From: an uncultured Pseudomonas sp.
Lineage (GTDB): Bacteria > Pseudomonadota > Gammaproteobacteria > Pseudomonadales > Pseudomonadaceae
Length of the DNA stretch: 64,000 nt
Assembly (NCBI RefSeq): GCF_913774235.1
Contig: NZ_CAJYDW010000011.1
Span: 1-64,000, forward strand
Direction of reading: 5' to 3'
In this document: one piece after another, positions 12,201-21,044 of the stretch
Layout: each line of letters starts with the position of its first letter
Position numbering within the stretch: the first letter of the stretch is position 1
The notes under the pieces: model-generated
What the model was told of the DNA's origin: nothing
What the model saw: only the letters and a program-made list of their open reading frames with translations
Databases searched by the model: none
Made by a program: the position numbers and the translations under genes

Positions 12201-15200
12201 GCCGCGGCTGGCAGAGCGCGACCCGCACCTCGGCGCCGACGCCCCGGTCCCGCAGCGTCCGCGCCAGGCGATTGCTGTCGGCCTCCAGTTGCGCATGGCT
12301 CAGGTGGGCATCGCTGGCCACCACCGCCGGCCCCTCCCCGGCCTGCGCCAACCCCGCGCGCCACAGCGCCAGCAGATCCGTCACCGGGAACGCTAAAGAC
12401 TCGCCCGCCAGACCCGGGGTCTCCTGGGCCAGACGATAGCGCGCCAGGGGTTGCCTGGCATCGGCCACCACCTGCTGGGCCAGGTGGGCGAAATCGGCCG
12501 CCAGCGCGGCGATGCGCGGTGCGTCGAAGAGGTCGGTGGCATAGGTGAACACCGCCTCGATACCCGCCGGAACGTCGGTGATGTCCAGGCCCAGATCGAA
12601 GTGCGCGGCGCCATCGTCGAGCTGCCGCGCGGATAGCGTCACCCCGCCCAGGTCCAGCGCCTGGGGCAGCGGGAACTGCTGGGTGAATTTCACCTGGCAC
12701 AGCGGATTCCAGCCTAGGTGCCGCTCCGGCGCCAGGGCTTCCACCAGCAGATCGAACGGCAGGTCCTGGTGGGCCTGGGCTTCCAGGGCGCGCTGCTTGA
12801 CCTGATCGAGCAGGACGCTGAACGAACGGGCGCCGTCCAGTTGGCAACGCAGCACCTGGGTGTTGACGAAGAAGCCGATCAGCCGCTCGGTTTCCCGCCG
12901 GGTACGTCCGGCCACGGGAACGCCCACGCAGAGGTCACTGCTGCCGCTATGGCGCTGCAACAGCAGCTGGAGCAGCGCCAGGCCGACCATGAACAGCGTC
13001 GCCCCCTGGCCCTGGGCCAGGTCACGCAGTCCCTGGCTGACTGCGGCGGGCAGGTTGAAGGCGAAGCGCGCGCCCCGGCCGCTCTGTTGCGGCGGCCGGG
13101 GGCGGTCGCAGGCCAGCTCCAACCGCGCGGGTGCGTCGGCCAGTTGGGTCCGCCAGTAGGCCAGTTGCCGCTCGCGGGCTGCACCGGCCAACTCGCGACG
13201 CTGCCAGCGGGCGAAGTCGGCATAGCTGATGGCGAGCGGCGCCAGCGCGGACGTCTCGCCCGGCTCCGCCCGGTACAGGGCGGCGAAATCCTCCAGCAGC
13301 ACCTGGATCGACCAGCCGTCGGCGATGATGTGGTGCAGCACCAGCAACAAGCGGTGATCCTCGGCGTCACGACGGATCAGCGCCATGCGCCACAGCGGGC
13401 CTTCGCGCAGGTCCAGCGGACGGCGCACCAGGCTCTCGACCAAGGTGGCCTGGGCCTGCTCCGGCGCTGCCGTCTGGCTCAGGTCATGGTGCTCCACCGC
13501 CCCCTGGGCCAGGGCCTCGATACATTGCTCGGGTACCTCGCCGGCACCGGCGCTGAAGCGGGTACGCAGTGCGGCATGCCGCTGTACCAGGGCCTCCAGC
13601 GCCCGCTCCAGCCGCGCCACGTCCAAGGCGCCCTGTAGGTGGATTTCACCGGCCAGGTGATAGGCGGCGTTGCCCGGCTCCAGCTGATCGAGAAACCACA
13701 GGCGCTGCTGGGCGAAGGATTGGGGCGCACGGGGCGCATCCTCGGCGACGGGACCTTCCGCCGCGGCTTCCCGCGGCAGCGCGGCCACCCGGGCGGAAAA
13801 GGCGCCCAGTGTCGAGGCCTCGAACAGCAGTGCTGGATCGACAGACACGCCGAGCGTCTCGCGCAGCCGGGCCTGCACCTGCACCACGGCGACCGAATCC
13901 CCGCCCAGGGCGAAGAAATGCGCCTGGGCGGTGAGATCGTCACGGCCAAGCACTTCGGCCCAGGCCGCGCGCACCTCGGGCAATACGGCCGGCGCCGCTG
14001 CCTGGGGCTCGCCCTGGGCCAGGGCGCCATCGCGCCACTCGGCGAAGCTGTCCAGGCTGCCGGCCAACCAGCCAGCCCGGCAGGCGGCGCGTTGCAGCTT
14101 GCCGCTGGTGGTGCGCGGCAGCGTGCCGGGTTCCAAGAGGGCGATGGCCCTGGGCGCTACCTGGAAGGCCTGGGTCAAGGCCTCCACCAAGGCGGCGCAG
14201 ATGCGTTCGGCCGGCACCAGGCGGCGCACGTTGCGACTGATCTCCAGCGCCAGGCCGATGCCCTCGCGGCCGTCCTCGCCTGCCAGGGCGAAAGCCGCCA
14301 CCCGGCCGCGCCGCAGGTAGTCGGCCACCTGCTCTTCCAGCACCAACTCCACATCCTGCGGATAGAGATTCTGGCCGTTGAGGATGATGATATCCTTCAG
14401 CCGCCCGGCGATATAGAGTTCGCGCTCGGCGGCGATGCCCAGGTCGCCGGTGCGTAGCCAACGGCGACCATCGCGCTCGACGAAGGCGGCGGCCGTAGCC
14501 TCTGGATTGTTCCAGTAGCCTTGCGCAAGGCTAGGACCGGCGACCCAGACCTCGCCGGCCCGCGCCTCGCCGAGCGGCTGCAAGGTGTGCGGATCGACAA
14601 TCCGCAGTTCGTGGTCGGCATCGCACCAGCCGCAGCCGGCCAGGCGGCCGTGCTGCAGCGCCGCCTCGGCACCGGCGGCGCCGAGGGCGTCACCGGCGAA
14701 ACGCTGGATACGGAATTCGTCGGTCGGCTCGTGGGCGCAGACATAGAGGGTCGCCTCGGCCAGGCCATAGGCCGGCGTCAGCGCCTGGCGGCGGAAGCCG
14801 GCGGCGGCGAAGCGCTCGCAGAAGGCATCCAAGGTGTCCACCCGGATCGGCTCGGAACCGGAAAAGGCCATGCTCCAACGACTCAGGTCGAGCTCGGCCA
14901 GCGCACTGTCGCTGATCCGCTCCACGCACAGGCGGTAGGCGAAGTCCGGCCCGCCGCTGACGGTGCCACCGTACTGGCTGAGCGCCTGCAGCCAGCGCGC
15001 TGGACGGGTGAGGAAGTGATTGGGCGACATCAGCGTCAGGGTGCCGCCGTGGAAGATCGGCAGCAGCAGCCCGAGCATCAGGCCCATGTCATGGTAGAGC
15101 GGCAACCAGCTCACCCATTCCTCGTCGCGCCCGGTGAAGAAGCCGCGCTGCATGGCCCTTTCGTTGGCGATCAGGTTGGCATGGCTGACCATCACGCCCT

Positions 15201-15747
15201 TGGGCGCCGAGGTCGAACCCGAGGTGTATTGCAGGAAGGCCAGCGCTGAAGGGTCCACCACCTGCGGTCGATAGGCCAGGACCCAACTGGCCTCGATGTC
15301 TTCCACCGCCAGGCACAGCGCGCCCTCGGGCAGCGCCTGCGCCAGGGTCTCGGCATGGGCGGCGAGGCAGGCCCGCTCGCCGAGCACCACCCGCGGCCGG
15401 GCATCGTCGAGGATGCCGCGCAGGCGCTCGATGTGCATCTGCCGACTGTTTTCCGGGGGAAAGGCCGGCACGGCGATGACCCCGGTATAGAGGCAGGCGA
15501 AGAAGGCCGCCGCGTAGTCCGGACCACTGGGCAGCAGGAGCACGCAACGCTCGCCCCGGGTCTGCCCCAGGCGCTCCTGCAGATAGCCGGCCAGGCTCAG
15601 CGCCCGCTCGCGCAGTTGGGCATAGGAGGTCAGCTGGGGCGTCTCGTCATTGGTCAGATGCCGCAGCACCGTCTTGTCCGGCTGGCGCTCGGCGTAGAAA
15701 TCGAGGACGTCGACGAAATGTTCGGCTTGATCCGCTCGGGAGGTCAT
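6205..15747 (-). CDS. Non-ribosomal peptide synthetase, initiating: FAAL-T-C-A-T-E-C-A-T
   Basis: A 3180-residue protein. The N-terminal fatty acyl-AMP ligase (about 1-590, [13 protein letters not shown] motif) and a carrier (GGDS near 617) load a fatty acid. Then come C (HHIIADG near 804), A ([11 protein letters not shown] near 1266), T (GGDSI near 1646), E ([13 protein letters not shown] near 1828, EGHGRE, FNYLGRF), a second C (HHHVLIDAW near 2261), A ([13 protein letters not shown] near 2736) and T (GGHS near 3117). Pocket codes read by eye are D-L-T-K-V-G-H-V-G (Asp type) and D-V-W-E-L-T-A-D-D (similar to the Dab code I recall from pyoverdine and syringomycin synthetases). Predicted start of product: acyl-D-Asp-Dab. 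The FAAL start resembles PvdL, but the Glu-Tyr-Dab order of PvdL is absent, so this is not a pyoverdine chromophore synthetase. A GCAGGTGA ribosome-binding site precedes the ATG. There is no thioesterase in this protein; release must occur downstream. Confidence 0.95.
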   Translation of the reverse strand: MTSRADQAEHFVDVLDFYAERQPDKTVLRHLTNDETPQLTSYAQLRERALSLAGYLQERLGQTRGERCVLLLPSGPDYAAAFFACLYTGVIAVPAFPPENSRQMHIERLRGILDDARPRVVLGERACLAAHAETLAQALPEGALCLAVEDIEASWVLAYRPQVVDPSALAFLQYTSGSTSAPKGVMVSHANLIANERAMQRGFFTGRDEEWVSWLPLYHDMGLMLGLLLPIFHGGTLTLMSPNHFLTRPARWLQALSQYGGTVSGGPDFAYRLCVERISDSALAELDLSRWSMAFSGSEPIRVDTLDAFCERFAAAGFRRQALTPAYGLAEATLYVCAHEPTDEFRIQRFAGDALGAAGAEAALQHGRLAGCGWCDADHELRIVDPHTLQPLGEARAGEVWVAGPSLAQGYWNNPEATAAAFVERDGRRWLRTGDLGIAAERELYIAGRLKDIIILNGQNLYPQDVELVLEEQVADYLRRGRVAAFALAGEDGREGIGLALEISRNVRRLVPAERICAALVEALTQAFQVAPRAIALLEPGTLPRTTSGKLQRAACRAGWLAGSLDSFAEWRDGALAQGEPQAAAPAVLPEVRAAWAEVLGRDDLTAQAHFFALGGDSVAVVQVQARLRETLGVSVDPALLFEASTLGAFSARVAALPREAAAEGPVAEDAPRAPQSFAQQRLWFLDQLEPGNAAYHLAGEIHLQGALDVARLERALEALVQRHAALRTRFSAGAGEVPEQCIEALAQGAVEHHDLSQTAAPEQAQATLVESLVRRPLDLREGPLWRMALIRRDAEDHRLLLVLHHIIADGWSIQVLLEDFAALYRAEPGETSALAPLAISYADFARWQRRELAGAARERQLAYWRTQLADAPARLELACDRPRPPQQSGRGARFAFNLPAAVSQGLRDLAQGQGATLFMVGLALLQLLLQRHSGSSDLCVGVPVAGRTRRETERLIGFFVNTQVLRCQLDGARSFSVLLDQVKQRALEAQAHQDLPFDLLVEALAPERHLGWNPLCQVKFTQQFPLPQALDLGGVTLSARQLDDGAAHFDLGLDITDVPAGIEAVFTYATDLFDAPRIAALAADFAHLAQQVVADARQPLARYRLAQETPGLAGESLAFPVTDLLALWRAGLAQAGEGPAVVASDAHLSHAQLEADSNRLARTLRDRGVGAEVRVALCQPRQASFVVGLLGILKAGGACVFVDPKWPAARQSQVLADSGAQLLLGAPVPEGPPTLTLDAAADWRQAPADALAVEVLPAQAAYLIYTSGTTGRPKGVVVAHGAIANYVQGVLQRLALPPRASFAMVSTVAADLGHTVLFGALASGGTLHLLDDEVVQDADRCAEYFARQPVAVLKIVPTHLNALLQATDPARLLPSVALVLGGEALPAPLADRVRQLQPGCRLFNHYGPTESTVGALTAALDDAAAVIALGTPLPNLRARVLDADLNPLPAGAVGDLYLGGAGLARGYQGRPGDTAAVFLPDPWAPGERLYRTGDRVRLAADGRLEFLGRSDDQLKVRGYRVAPGEVVTVLLAQPGVGAAHVQLDGRGQLVAYVTGRELDGESLRERLAQHLPEALVPAQILVLEAFPLTANGKLDRARLPEPEARQAEFAAPQGEVEIALAALWSEALKVERVGREDNFFALGGDSILSLQIIARARRQGLKLTPKQLFEHQTIAALAAVAVPAAAPVVAKPPVAAVTDELPLTPIQARFFGEPVKQRAHWNQSVILELAAPLDAAALRQALAALVARHSSLRLAFVPTEQGGWRQQVRLQEDAERLLWTCQVAAEAELAPLFDEAEHSLDLTRGPLLRAVLAEGPEQRPRLLIAIHHLAVDGVSWRILLDDLALAYRQLAAGASLALGDTGSDWSAWTQQQAQRATEPRLQQQRGYWEAVTAVPETLPCVDPQGRCQVRDAGSLAQRLPVALTERLLKIPGTEAVLLAALAEALRQWTGRAATRIALEGHGREDRGGALELSRTLGWFTCLYPLVLGAESSPSATLARVRRTLAEVPERGLGYGLLRYLGGATLADTRDGLTFNYLGRFERPVVDGFPLRGLELRSSRDPEGPLTSALVLDAQVRDGQLRLDWRYSAARFAADAIEQLHQGFVDALAALLDGAQAPEAEHEAVLPLAPMQEGILMHSLLEPGSGIYLMQDRYELRQPLAAETFCQAWEAVVARHPALRTGFQEVDGEWRQVVHRQVPSPVSLLDFSDRPREEGLAALEALLAEERCTGFDFARPPLLRLRLVTFGPNDYQLVQTHHHVLIDAWCRGLMLGEFFARYRAAVAGTELALPPARPYADFLAWLGAQDAAAGRAWWRAELAGVEAATPLPYRRQGLASGEMRDEAVALSAEATRALAAQARRHQLTANTFVQAAWALLLMRHSGQDEVVFGVTVAGRPPELEGIEEALGLFINTLPLRVARPTAEVPALELLQQLQARNAELRQHEHLPLAELQRLASVPAGEPLFESLFVFENVPLGGAVEEAVREFGITPLANRTHTNYPLTVVLLPGSELRLQFTFDSGLFAAADMRTLLGQFERLLLALIEAPERSLEQLEPLAPDERERLLGWGRGSAQPHWYQLPWIERFEAHAADHPERLVARCGEASLSYGELDHQAGRLGRALVAEGIGPDQVVVLWAPRGLALLTLMVGVFKAGAGYLALDERHPPARSTRLLDGSAAPVLVVPEAERERAEAILALTQRAPRLLILEELLAGQPEGGPGVRSRPDQLAYVIFTSGSTGEPKGVMVTQQGMLNNQLSKLPYLQLGEDDVIAQTAATGFDVSVWQFLTAPLFGGRVEIVAEAEVQDPALLLARVAASGVSVLECVPTVIAALLELPPQPLPALRWLLPTGEALAPDLAARWLQRYPGIPLVNAYGPAECADDVALQLLRAPQADIPIGKPTDNTRLFVLDGRLRLVPRGGVGELYIGGAGLGRGYVGRAGLTAERFVPNPFAAGERLYRSGDLVRWNARGELEYVGRTDFQIKLRGQRLEPGEIEALLRAQPGVRDAAVAAQPTPQGPQLVAYLEPQGSERPGLATLREALAQRLPLFMVPTQALWLERLPRTANGKLDRRALPVPALDAAPGQPPQSDTERQLAALWQELLQVAEVGRDADFFALGGHSLLATRLLSRIHERLGVRVPLAAAFTATTVAAQAELIDTLREQTLDDARLDALDALLDELEETP

Positions 15748-15759
15748 GGCTTCACCTGC

Positions 15760-15796
15760 AAAAAAAGAAGGCCGGACGCCGCCACGGCAGCGTCCC
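15760..15796 (-). terminator. Intrinsic terminator or attenuator between pvdA and the NRPS genes
   Basis: Read on the minus strand, the stem GGACGC/GCGTCC (arms 15790-15795 and 15774-15779, with further pairing inside) is followed by a T-rich tract (TTCTTTTTTT, complementary to 15760-15769). It sits in the 74-bp gap after the pvdA stop codon and ends only about 13 bases before the NRPS start codon at 15747, just upstream of its ribosome-binding site. There is no room for a promoter after it, so NRPS transcription would have to read through. Confidence 0.7.
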
Positions 15797-15821
15797 GATA
15801 AAGAAGGAAGTGGCGGGTGGC

Positions 15822-17108
15822 TCAGGCGGAACGCATCGCCAGCGGCGTCGCGCTGGCGAGGGTCATGGCCTCGACCAGCTCGGCGGAGCGAATCGCCAGG
15901 ACCGACAGCAGGGTGTCGGACAGGCCGTGGCTGACCTCGCAGCCGCCTTGCAGGAACACCTGGACCGCCCCGCCCGCGGCCAACGGCAGGCGGTAGTGGC
16001 GGTCTGGCTCGCCGTCTTGCAGGTGCTCGCGCAGGCCGGCCAGCAGATGCTGGTGGTAGTCGCGGCGATAACCGGTGGCCAGGATCACCACGTCGTAGTT
16101 CAGCATGGTGCGGCTGCCGTCCAGCCGCCCTTCCAGCTCCAGCTCCAGCCCCTGCCCAGACGGCCGGCAGGCCACCACGGCGCGCTCGCAGAGCAGGCGA
16201 TGGCGCTCCTGGCCACGCAGCTTCTGCAGATAGAACAGCTGGTAGAGGTTTTCGATCAGCTCCAGATCCACCACCGAATAGTTGGTGTTGCGGTACTCGG
16301 CGAACAGCCGCTCACGGCGCTCCGGCGATTGCGCATAGATCCGGTCGGTGAACGATGGATTGAAGATCTCGTTGACGAAGGGGCTATCGTCGGACGGCTT
16401 GAGTGCCCCGCCCCGCAGGATCAGCGACGCCTCGACCTGGGGAAAGCGCTGGGTCAGATCCTGGAAGATCTCGGCGGCGCTCTGGCCGCCGCCGATCACC
16501 GCCACCCGGCGCGGCTGGGCCGGATCGGCCAGCAACGCCTCGATCCGCCCGCGATAGGCCGAGGAATGCAGCACCCGCGCATCGCTCAGCCCGGCGAAGG
16601 CCGGCGGTACCTGCGGGGTCCCACCGATGCCGAGGATCAGGTTGCGCCCCAGGCGCCGTTGCAAGGTGCCCTGCTGATCGCGAGATACCACCTGCACGGC
16701 GTCCAGGCTGCCGTCGCGGTACCAGGGCTCCACCGCCACCACCTCCTCGCCGTAGTGCACCTGCTCGGCGAAGGCGGCCGCCGCCCAGCCGAGGTAGTCG
16801 TTGTACTCCTCGCGGCTGGGGAAAAAGGTCTTGAGGTTGATGAAGTCTTCCAGCCGTCCGCGTTCCTTCAGGTAGTTGATGAAGGTGAAGCGACTGGCCG
16901 GATTGCGCAGGGTCGCCAAATCCTTGAGAAAGGAGATCTGCATGGTGCTGCCCTCGAGCAGCATGCCTTCGTGCCAGCTGAAGGCCGGCTTGCGCTCGAT
17001 GAAGCAGCCTTGGATCTGGCGCTCGGCGGCCTGCTCGTCCGCGGCGATGGCCAGCGCCAGGTTGGAAGGCCCGAAGCCGATGCCGATGTAGTCGTGGACC
17101 TGTTCCAT
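15822..17108 (-). CDS. pvdA: L-ornithine N5-monooxygenase (siderophore hydroxamate formation)
   Basis: This flavoenzyme hydroxylates the side-chain amine of L-ornithine with NADPH and O2, the first step to N5-formyl/acyl-N5-hydroxyornithine hydroxamates. The 428-residue protein shows the FAD motif GIGFGPSN at residues 9-16, the characteristic [12 protein letters not shown] stretch, the NADPH motif GGGQSAAE in the middle and ILATGYR near the C-terminus, all typical of PvdA/SidA/IucD enzymes. I chose the ATG at 17108 because an AGAGG ribosome-binding site lies 7 bases upstream. The frame is open further, to 17234, but that extension runs across a Fur-box-like site and a hairpin, so it is unlikely to be coding. 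It lies between the exporter gene and the NRPS genes and indicates that the NRPS product contains a hydroxamate, hence a siderophore. Confidence 0.95.
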   Translation of the reverse strand: MEQVHDYIGIGFGPSNLALAIAADEQAAERQIQGCFIERKPAFSWHEGMLLEGSTMQISFLKDLATLRNPASRFTFINYLKERGRLEDFINLKTFFPSREEYNDYLGWAAAAFAEQVHYGEEVVAVEPWYRDGSLDAVQVVSRDQQGTLQRRLGRNLILGIGGTPQVPPAFAGLSDARVLHSSAYRGRIEALLADPAQPRRVAVIGGGQSAAEIFQDLTQRFPQVEASLILRGGALKPSDDSPFVNEIFNPSFTDRIYAQSPERRERLFAEYRNTNYSVVDLELIENLYQLFYLQKLRGQERHRLLCERAVVACRPSGQGLELELEGRLDGSRTMLNYDVVILATGYRRDYHQHLLAGLREHLQDGEPDRHYRLPLAAGGAVQVFLQGGCEVSHGLSDTLLSVLAIRSAELVEAMTLASATPLAMRSA

Positions 17109-17159
17109 GCGAACCTCTCGTCGATAACCGGGTGGGATTGCCCTCGAGCCGTAGCACGA

Positions 17160-17180
17160 CTGACAATCATTCTCACCCTC
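17160..17180. promoter_or_regulatory. Fur-box-like operator upstream of pvdA
   Basis: The stretch TGACAATCATTCTCACCCTC (reverse complement contains GAGAATGATTGTCA) resembles the Fur consensus GATAATGATAATCATTATC. It lies about 50 bases upstream of the pvdA start, where iron-dependent repression is expected. Called by eye. Confidence 0.65.
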
Positions 17181-17190
17181 ATCGACGAAC

Positions 17191-17218
17191 AGCCCTGCCG
17201 CTTGTTCAGGGCTTTTTT
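17191..17218 (+). terminator. Hairpin with T-tract, oriented for plus-strand transcription
   Basis: AGCCCTG (17191-17197) pairs with CAGGGCT (17207-17213) across a 9-base loop and is followed by six T on the plus strand. Neighbouring genes are all on the minus strand, so the T-tract is on the wrong side for the exporter transcript. It could stop antisense transcription entering the exporter gene, or act as a simple stem for the minus transcript. Confidence 0.5.
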
Positions 17219-17255
17219 GCCGATCGCTGTCCACATCGGCGACGGGTTCTCACCC

Positions 17256-18920
17256 TTAGCCGGCGATCTCCCGTAGCGCATCGCGACTGGCCCGCTCGCG
17301 CTGCTCGCCGACCAGTTCCACCAGGCGGCCACCATCCATCTTCAAGAGCCGATCGGCCTGATCGAAATAGGCGTCGTCATGGGTGATGGCGAACACCGTC
17401 AATCCCGCCGCCTTCATCAGGGGCAGCAATTCCCGATAGAACAGCTGGCGAAACAGCGGGTCCTGGTCTGCGGCCCACTCATCCAGCAGGACGATACTGC
17501 GGCCCTCCAGCATGGCCAACAGCAGGGCCAGCCGCTTGCGCTGGCCCTGGGACAGGCGGGTATCACTCAGGCGCCCCGCCGCCACCCGGACCTTGAACTC
17601 CAGATGCAGGCGCCGCAGCCAGGTCTGCACCTGAGCCCCGTCGGCAATCCCGCCATCCGGCCCGAGCAGGCGGTCGAACAGATGGAAGTCGGTGAAGACC
17701 GAGGCGAACAGCTGGCGATAGGCCGGCCGGTCGGCCTCGCCCACTACCCTGCCATCCACCGCGATGACGCCGCGTTGCGGCTGGTACAAGCCGGTCAGCA
17801 GGCGCGCCAGGGTCGACTTGCCGCTGCCGTTACCACCCATCAGGAACACCGTTTCGCCACGCCTGAGCGTGAGATTCAGGGGGCCCACGTCGAAGCCCTG
17901 CTCATCGCCCTGGGTCTGATAGCGATACTCCACGCCACGCAATTCCAGACGCTGCCAGTCGCTGGCAAAGGCCGGTGCCGGCTCGGCGAACGTCTCCGCG
18001 GCGGGCGCCAGGGCCAGGGCCTCGACCCGCTCCAGCGCGACCTGCCCCGCCATCAGCGGGGGCAACGCCCCGACCGCCATCACCAGCGGCGTGCGCAGGA
18101 ACAGGATGGTCAGGGCATAGGTGGCAGCCACCTCCGTGCTGGCCCAGCCCAGACCGTTGGCCAGGTAGAACGCCAGGCCTATGGTGCCCAGCACCATGGT
18201 GTTGGCCCAGTTGCTGGCGATGGCGTTGTAACGATCCGCCAGCGTCACGTGATCGCGATAGCCACTGGCGCTGACCTCGAAATCCTCTTCGAAGAACCGC
18301 TGGGCGCGGGCCCGATTCAGCGCCAGCTCCTTGCGGCCCTCGATCAGGGCCTGGTAGTCCTCGTAGAGGCGATTCTCCGCATCGCGCAGCAGCTGCAGAT
18401 GGCGATTGAGCCGGGTCACCAACAGCCAACCCAGGCCCAGGGTCACCGTCATCCAGGCGAGGGTCACCAGGAACAACGACCAGGATAGCCAGGCCAGATA
18501 GAGAAAGGCTGCCAGGGTCAAGACCGCACCGTAGAGCAGTCCCGGCAGCTGCACGAAGGCCAGGGTGAGGTTGCGCAGGTCGCTGGACAGGCTGGCCAGA
18601 ATGGCCGGTCCCCCCACGGCTTCGAGGCGTTCGATGTCGGTATCCAGCACCCGCTTCACCACCTGCCGCCGCAGATCGTAGACGAAACGGTGGCCCAGCG
18701 CGGTCAGAGCCACCTGGGCGCTGGCGGCCATCGCCAGCAACAGCAGGAGCAAGCCGAGAAACTGCAGCAGCGCCTCGGTCAACGCCGCCTGCGGGGTGAC
18801 CAGCCGCCAGTTGATGAAGGCGATCACCCCGACGCTGAGCAGGGCCCCGCCCAGGCTGAGCAGCAGCACCAGGGTGGTGGCCAGGGGTCGATAGCGCAGG
18901 ATGAGGCGGATGAGGGTCAT
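17256..18920 (-). CDS. PvdE/SyrD-family peptide-exporting ABC transporter (fused membrane and ATPase domains)
   Basis: A 554-residue half-transporter. The N-terminal part carries several membrane segments (for example LATTLVLLLSLGGALLSVGVIAFI near residue 20 and LLLLLLAMAASAQVAL). The C-terminal ATPase has Walker A GGNGSGKST near residue 363, the signature LSQGQRKR near 458 and Walker B IVLLDEWAADQDP. The LSQGQRKR plus DEWAADQDP pairing is typical of the PvdE/SyrD cyclic-peptide exporter family, which moves siderophore precursors or lipopeptides from cytoplasm to periplasm. The ATG at 18920 overlaps the sigma-factor stop codon by four bases (ATGA), so the two are co-translated. Its likely cargo is the acylated peptide made by the adjacent NRPSs. 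Confidence 0.93.
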   Translation of the reverse strand: MTLIRLILRYRPLATTLVLLLSLGGALLSVGVIAFINWRLVTPQAALTEALLQFLGLLLLLLAMAASAQVALTALGHRFVYDLRRQVVKRVLDTDIERLEAVGGPAILASLSSDLRNLTLAFVQLPGLLYGAVLTLAAFLYLAWLSWSLFLVTLAWMTVTLGLGWLLVTRLNRHLQLLRDAENRLYEDYQALIEGRKELALNRARAQRFFEEDFEVSASGYRDHVTLADRYNAIASNWANTMVLGTIGLAFYLANGLGWASTEVAATYALTILFLRTPLVMAVGALPPLMAGQVALERVEALALAPAAETFAEPAPAFASDWQRLELRGVEYRYQTQGDEQGFDVGPLNLTLRRGETVFLMGGNGSGKSTLARLLTGLYQPQRGVIAVDGRVVGEADRPAYRQLFASVFTDFHLFDRLLGPDGGIADGAQVQTWLRRLHLEFKVRVAAGRLSDTRLSQGQRKRLALLLAMLEGRSIVLLDEWAADQDPLFRQLFYRELLPLMKAAGLTVFAITHDDAYFDQADRLLKMDGGRLVELVGEQRERASRDALREIAG

Positions 18921-19582
18921 GGGCGACCTCGCTTCGGACAATGACGGGCAAGACAGTTGCCGGTGAGGGACTTGCGACAATGCAGGGTGGCATCCTGCAA
19001 CAGGACATTGACCAGCGCCGGCGACGCCCCTATCCGCCGGGCAACGTCGCGCTGGGTCAGGCCCTCGACCCGGCACAGGGTGATCACATCCTGGGTGCGT
19101 GCCGGCAGCTGCCGCAACGCCCGGACCACCAAGCCGATCTCCTCCCGGGCCTGGACCACGCGCTCGGCGGACACCTCACCGGCTAGGCCCTCGGCCTGTT
19201 CATCGGGGCTGGCGAACCAGCGCTCCTCCAGCTTCCGGCGGCGCAGCTGATCGACCGCCAGATTCTGCACCACCCGATACAGATAGCGCGAAGGCTCCAT
19301 GACCTCCTGGGAATCGCGCCGCTCCCAGAATTTGAGAAAGGCTTCCTGCACAATATCTTCGGCCCGCTTGCGACACCCGAGTAGCCGCGTCGCGAGGGTG
19401 AGCAGCCGGCTGCGGTGATGATCGAACAGTTGACCCAGGGCCAAACCATGATCGGCAAGACGCTGCCCTACAGGCTTCGGCTGGGAGGGCTGCGTGGTCG
19501 GCTGGGTTATCTCATCGAAAGAGAGCCTGGGCTGACGTGAAGCCTGCGGCAGAGCAAGAGGCGATAGCATTTCTGCGTCCAT
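18917..19582 (-). CDS. ECF sigma factor, iron-starvation type (PvdS/FecI-like)
   Basis: A 221-residue sigma-70 family protein. Region 2 is visible as LFDHHRSRLLTLATRLLGCRKRAEDIVQEAFLKFWERR (about residues 52-90) with ...YRVVQNLAVDQLRRRK. Region 4 is visible as LRQLPARTQDVITLCRVEGLTQRDVARRIGASPALVNVLL (about 160-200). An N-terminal tail of about 45 residues precedes region 2; an internal ATG at 19570 is an alternative start, as neither has a strong ribosome-binding site. No anti-sigma or TonB receptor gene is adjacent in the window, which favours a PvdS-like role (direct Fur control) over a FecI/FecR system. It forms an operon with the exporter and probably drives siderophore gene transcription. 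I could not find a clear TAAAT-N16-CGT box before the NRPS genes. Confidence 0.92.
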   Translation of the reverse strand: MDAEMLSPLALPQASRQPRLSFDEITQPTTQPSQPKPVGQRLADHGLALGQLFDHHRSRLLTLATRLLGCRKRAEDIVQEAFLKFWERRDSQEVMEPSRYLYRVVQNLAVDQLRRRKLEERWFASPDEQAEGLAGEVSAERVVQAREEIGLVVRALRQLPARTQDVITLCRVEGLTQRDVARRIGASPALVNVLLQDATLHCRKSLTGNCLARHCPKRGRP

Positions 19583-19602
19583 TGAACTAGGAACGCAAAA
19601 CT

Positions 19603-19625
19603 CTAATTGATACTCATTCTCACAT
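19603..19625. promoter_or_regulatory. Fur-box-like operator upstream of the ECF sigma gene
   Basis: The reverse complement of the segment reads TGTGAGAATGAGTATCAATT, a good match to the Fur hexamer array (GAGAAT-GAGTAT-CAATTA). It starts about 20 bases upstream of the sigma-factor start codon, fitting iron repression of the whole siderophore locus through its sigma factor. Confidence 0.75.
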
Positions 19626-19724
19626 CAATGAGTCGTTCAACGTTTCGTGACCCTGCTCGTAGCATGGAAAACCGCGCAGCCTTTTCCACGGGTTACCTAC
19701 GCTCGGCGATTTTTCGTCCAGAAC

Positions 19725-20651
19725 CTAAGACGACAGCTCCGGCGCCAGCGGCGAGAGGTCCACACCGCGGCAATAGTCCATGAACAACCGCGTCGCCTTG
19801 GTCGGCTCGTTGTTGCGCAGGTAGGCCATGATGAAGGTGGAGGCCGGCATGTCGTCGTGGATGTTCACCTGGGCCAGGCGCTTGCCGTCGTAGGTGATGT
19901 CCGTCGTCGGCCGGGTGACCAGCACGGAAAAGCCCAGGCCCTGCCCTACCATGCAGCGCACCATCTCGATGGAGGGCGAGCTATAGGCCACCGTGGGGTG
20001 GTAACCCTTCTCCTTAAAGATGTCGATGAAGTAGTTACGGCTGGGCACCACGTCCAGCAGGATCATGGGTTCGCGACTCAGCTCCTTGAGGGTCACCGCC
20101 TTCTTGCCCGCCAGGGGGTGGGCGGCGGGTAGCAGCGCATAGGGCTTGTGCGGGGCGTTGAGCTTTTCCTTGGTGATGGAGTCGCCCAGTTCCAGATCGT
20201 AGAGGAACACCAGGTCGAAGCGACCTCGGTGCACACCGTGCATGAGTTCGTGCTGCTCGCCGTCGTGCAGCTGGATGGTGATCTCGGGATAGAGCCGCTT
20301 GAAGCCGGCGACCAGCTTGGGCAGATAGAGCGGCGCCGCGGATTCGAAACAGCCGATGGCCACGGTGCCCGAGACCATCTCGTTTTCCGCCTTGGCGTTC
20401 TGTTCCAACTCCTGGGACAGTCGCAGCAGCTCCTTGGCCTTTTCATACAGCCGCCGGCCACTGGCGGTGAGAGAAACCCCTTGGGCGTGATGGCGAATGA
20501 ACAACTTCTGCTCGAAACTTTCTTCGAGATTCTTGATGGCCACGGAAATGGACGGCTGGGAAATATGCAGTTGCCGCGCCGCCTCGACGATGCTGTCTTC
20601 CTCGACCACCGCCACGAAATAACGAAGTTGTCTCAGGGTGAAACGCGTCAT
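19725..20651 (-). CDS. LysR-type transcriptional regulator
   Basis: A 308-residue protein with an N-terminal winged helix-turn-helix (FTLRQLRYFVAVVEEDSIVEAARQLHISQPSISVAIKNLE, residues 4-43) and a C-terminal effector-binding domain (about 93-300, LysR substrate domain). It is divergent from the transporter/catabolic cluster starting at 21045 and is its probable activator, sensing a substrate or intermediate. A perfect 19-bp inverted repeat lies 24 bases upstream of its start codon and is a likely autoregulatory and activation site. Confidence 0.93.
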   Translation of the reverse strand: MTRFTLRQLRYFVAVVEEDSIVEAARQLHISQPSISVAIKNLEESFEQKLFIRHHAQGVSLTASGRRLYEKAKELLRLSQELEQNAKAENEMVSGTVAIGCFESAAPLYLPKLVAGFKRLYPEITIQLHDGEQHELMHGVHRGRFDLVFLYDLELGDSITKEKLNAPHKPYALLPAAHPLAGKKAVTLKELSREPMILLDVVPSRNYFIDIFKEKGYHPTVAYSSPSIEMVRCMVGQGLGFSVLVTRPTTDITYDGKRLAQVNIHDDMPASTFIMAYLRNNEPTKATRLFMDYCRGVDLSPLAPELSS

Positions 20652-20674
20652 GGCACTTCCATAGGATAAAACTT

Positions 20675-20693
20675 TGCAGATTACTTATCTGCA
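20675..20693. promoter_or_regulatory. Perfect inverted repeat, probable LysR operator
   Basis: TGCAGATTACTTATCTGCA: 7-base arms and a 5-base spacer, containing the T-N11-A form typical of LysR recognition sites. It is 24 bp upstream of the LysR gene and about 350 bp from the start codon of the divergent transporter gene. A second, shorter repeat (GCTTTC-N5-GAAAGC) follows at 20702-20718. Confidence 0.65.
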
Positions 20694-21001
20694 TAGAATA
20701 AGCTTTCAAAGCGAAAGCCATGCCATTCCCCGCGACTGGGCTGCGCAGCCCATTTTATCCAGCATTGCGACCACGGCATCGAACGCCCGAGAGGCCAGTT
20801 TGCCGGGGTAAAACGCACCAAAAGACTGCATCTCACCACTCTATGATTGCATCTTGCCCCGCGTTGGGGCGTACAGCGCACAGAACAAAATGCCGTGTCT
20901 AGCTACTTAGGAAAAGCCTATGCAATGACCCGTAATTTGTTAATTGACGATAAGTCTGGCGAACGCCAATTCTGTTCTCAGCAACAGTGCGAACGCTCCG
21001 C

Positions 21002-21017
21002 GAAAGTGCGCACTTTC
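21002..21017. promoter_or_regulatory. Perfect 16-bp palindrome in the leader of the transporter operon
   Basis: GAAAGTGCGCACTTTC is self-complementary over all 16 bases and ends 27 bases before the chosen transporter start. The surrounding 20700-21044 stretch has AT-richer, non-biased triplets and no convincing gene, so it is most likely a promoter and 5' leader region. The palindrome could be an operator or an RNA hairpin. Confidence 0.5.
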
Positions 21018-21044
21018 TTTGAAATGGCGACAGGTTGGCTTCCC

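Noticed and set aside
6205-15747. Naming the first NRPS gene pvdL
   Set aside because: It shares the FAAL start, but the module order and codes do not give Glu-Tyr-Dab, so the symbol would mislead.
1-15747. Internal sequence repeats between NRPS modules
   Set aside because: They reflect homologous C, A, T and E domains rather than mobile or regulatory repeats.
15748-15821. Iron-starvation sigma box (TAAAT-N16-CGT) before the NRPS gene
   Set aside because: No such pair is present in the gap; only the terminator-like structure is visible.
17109-17234. N-terminal extension of PvdA
   Set aside because: It covers a Fur-box-like site and a hairpin, and PvdA homologues start at the [16 protein letters not shown] region.
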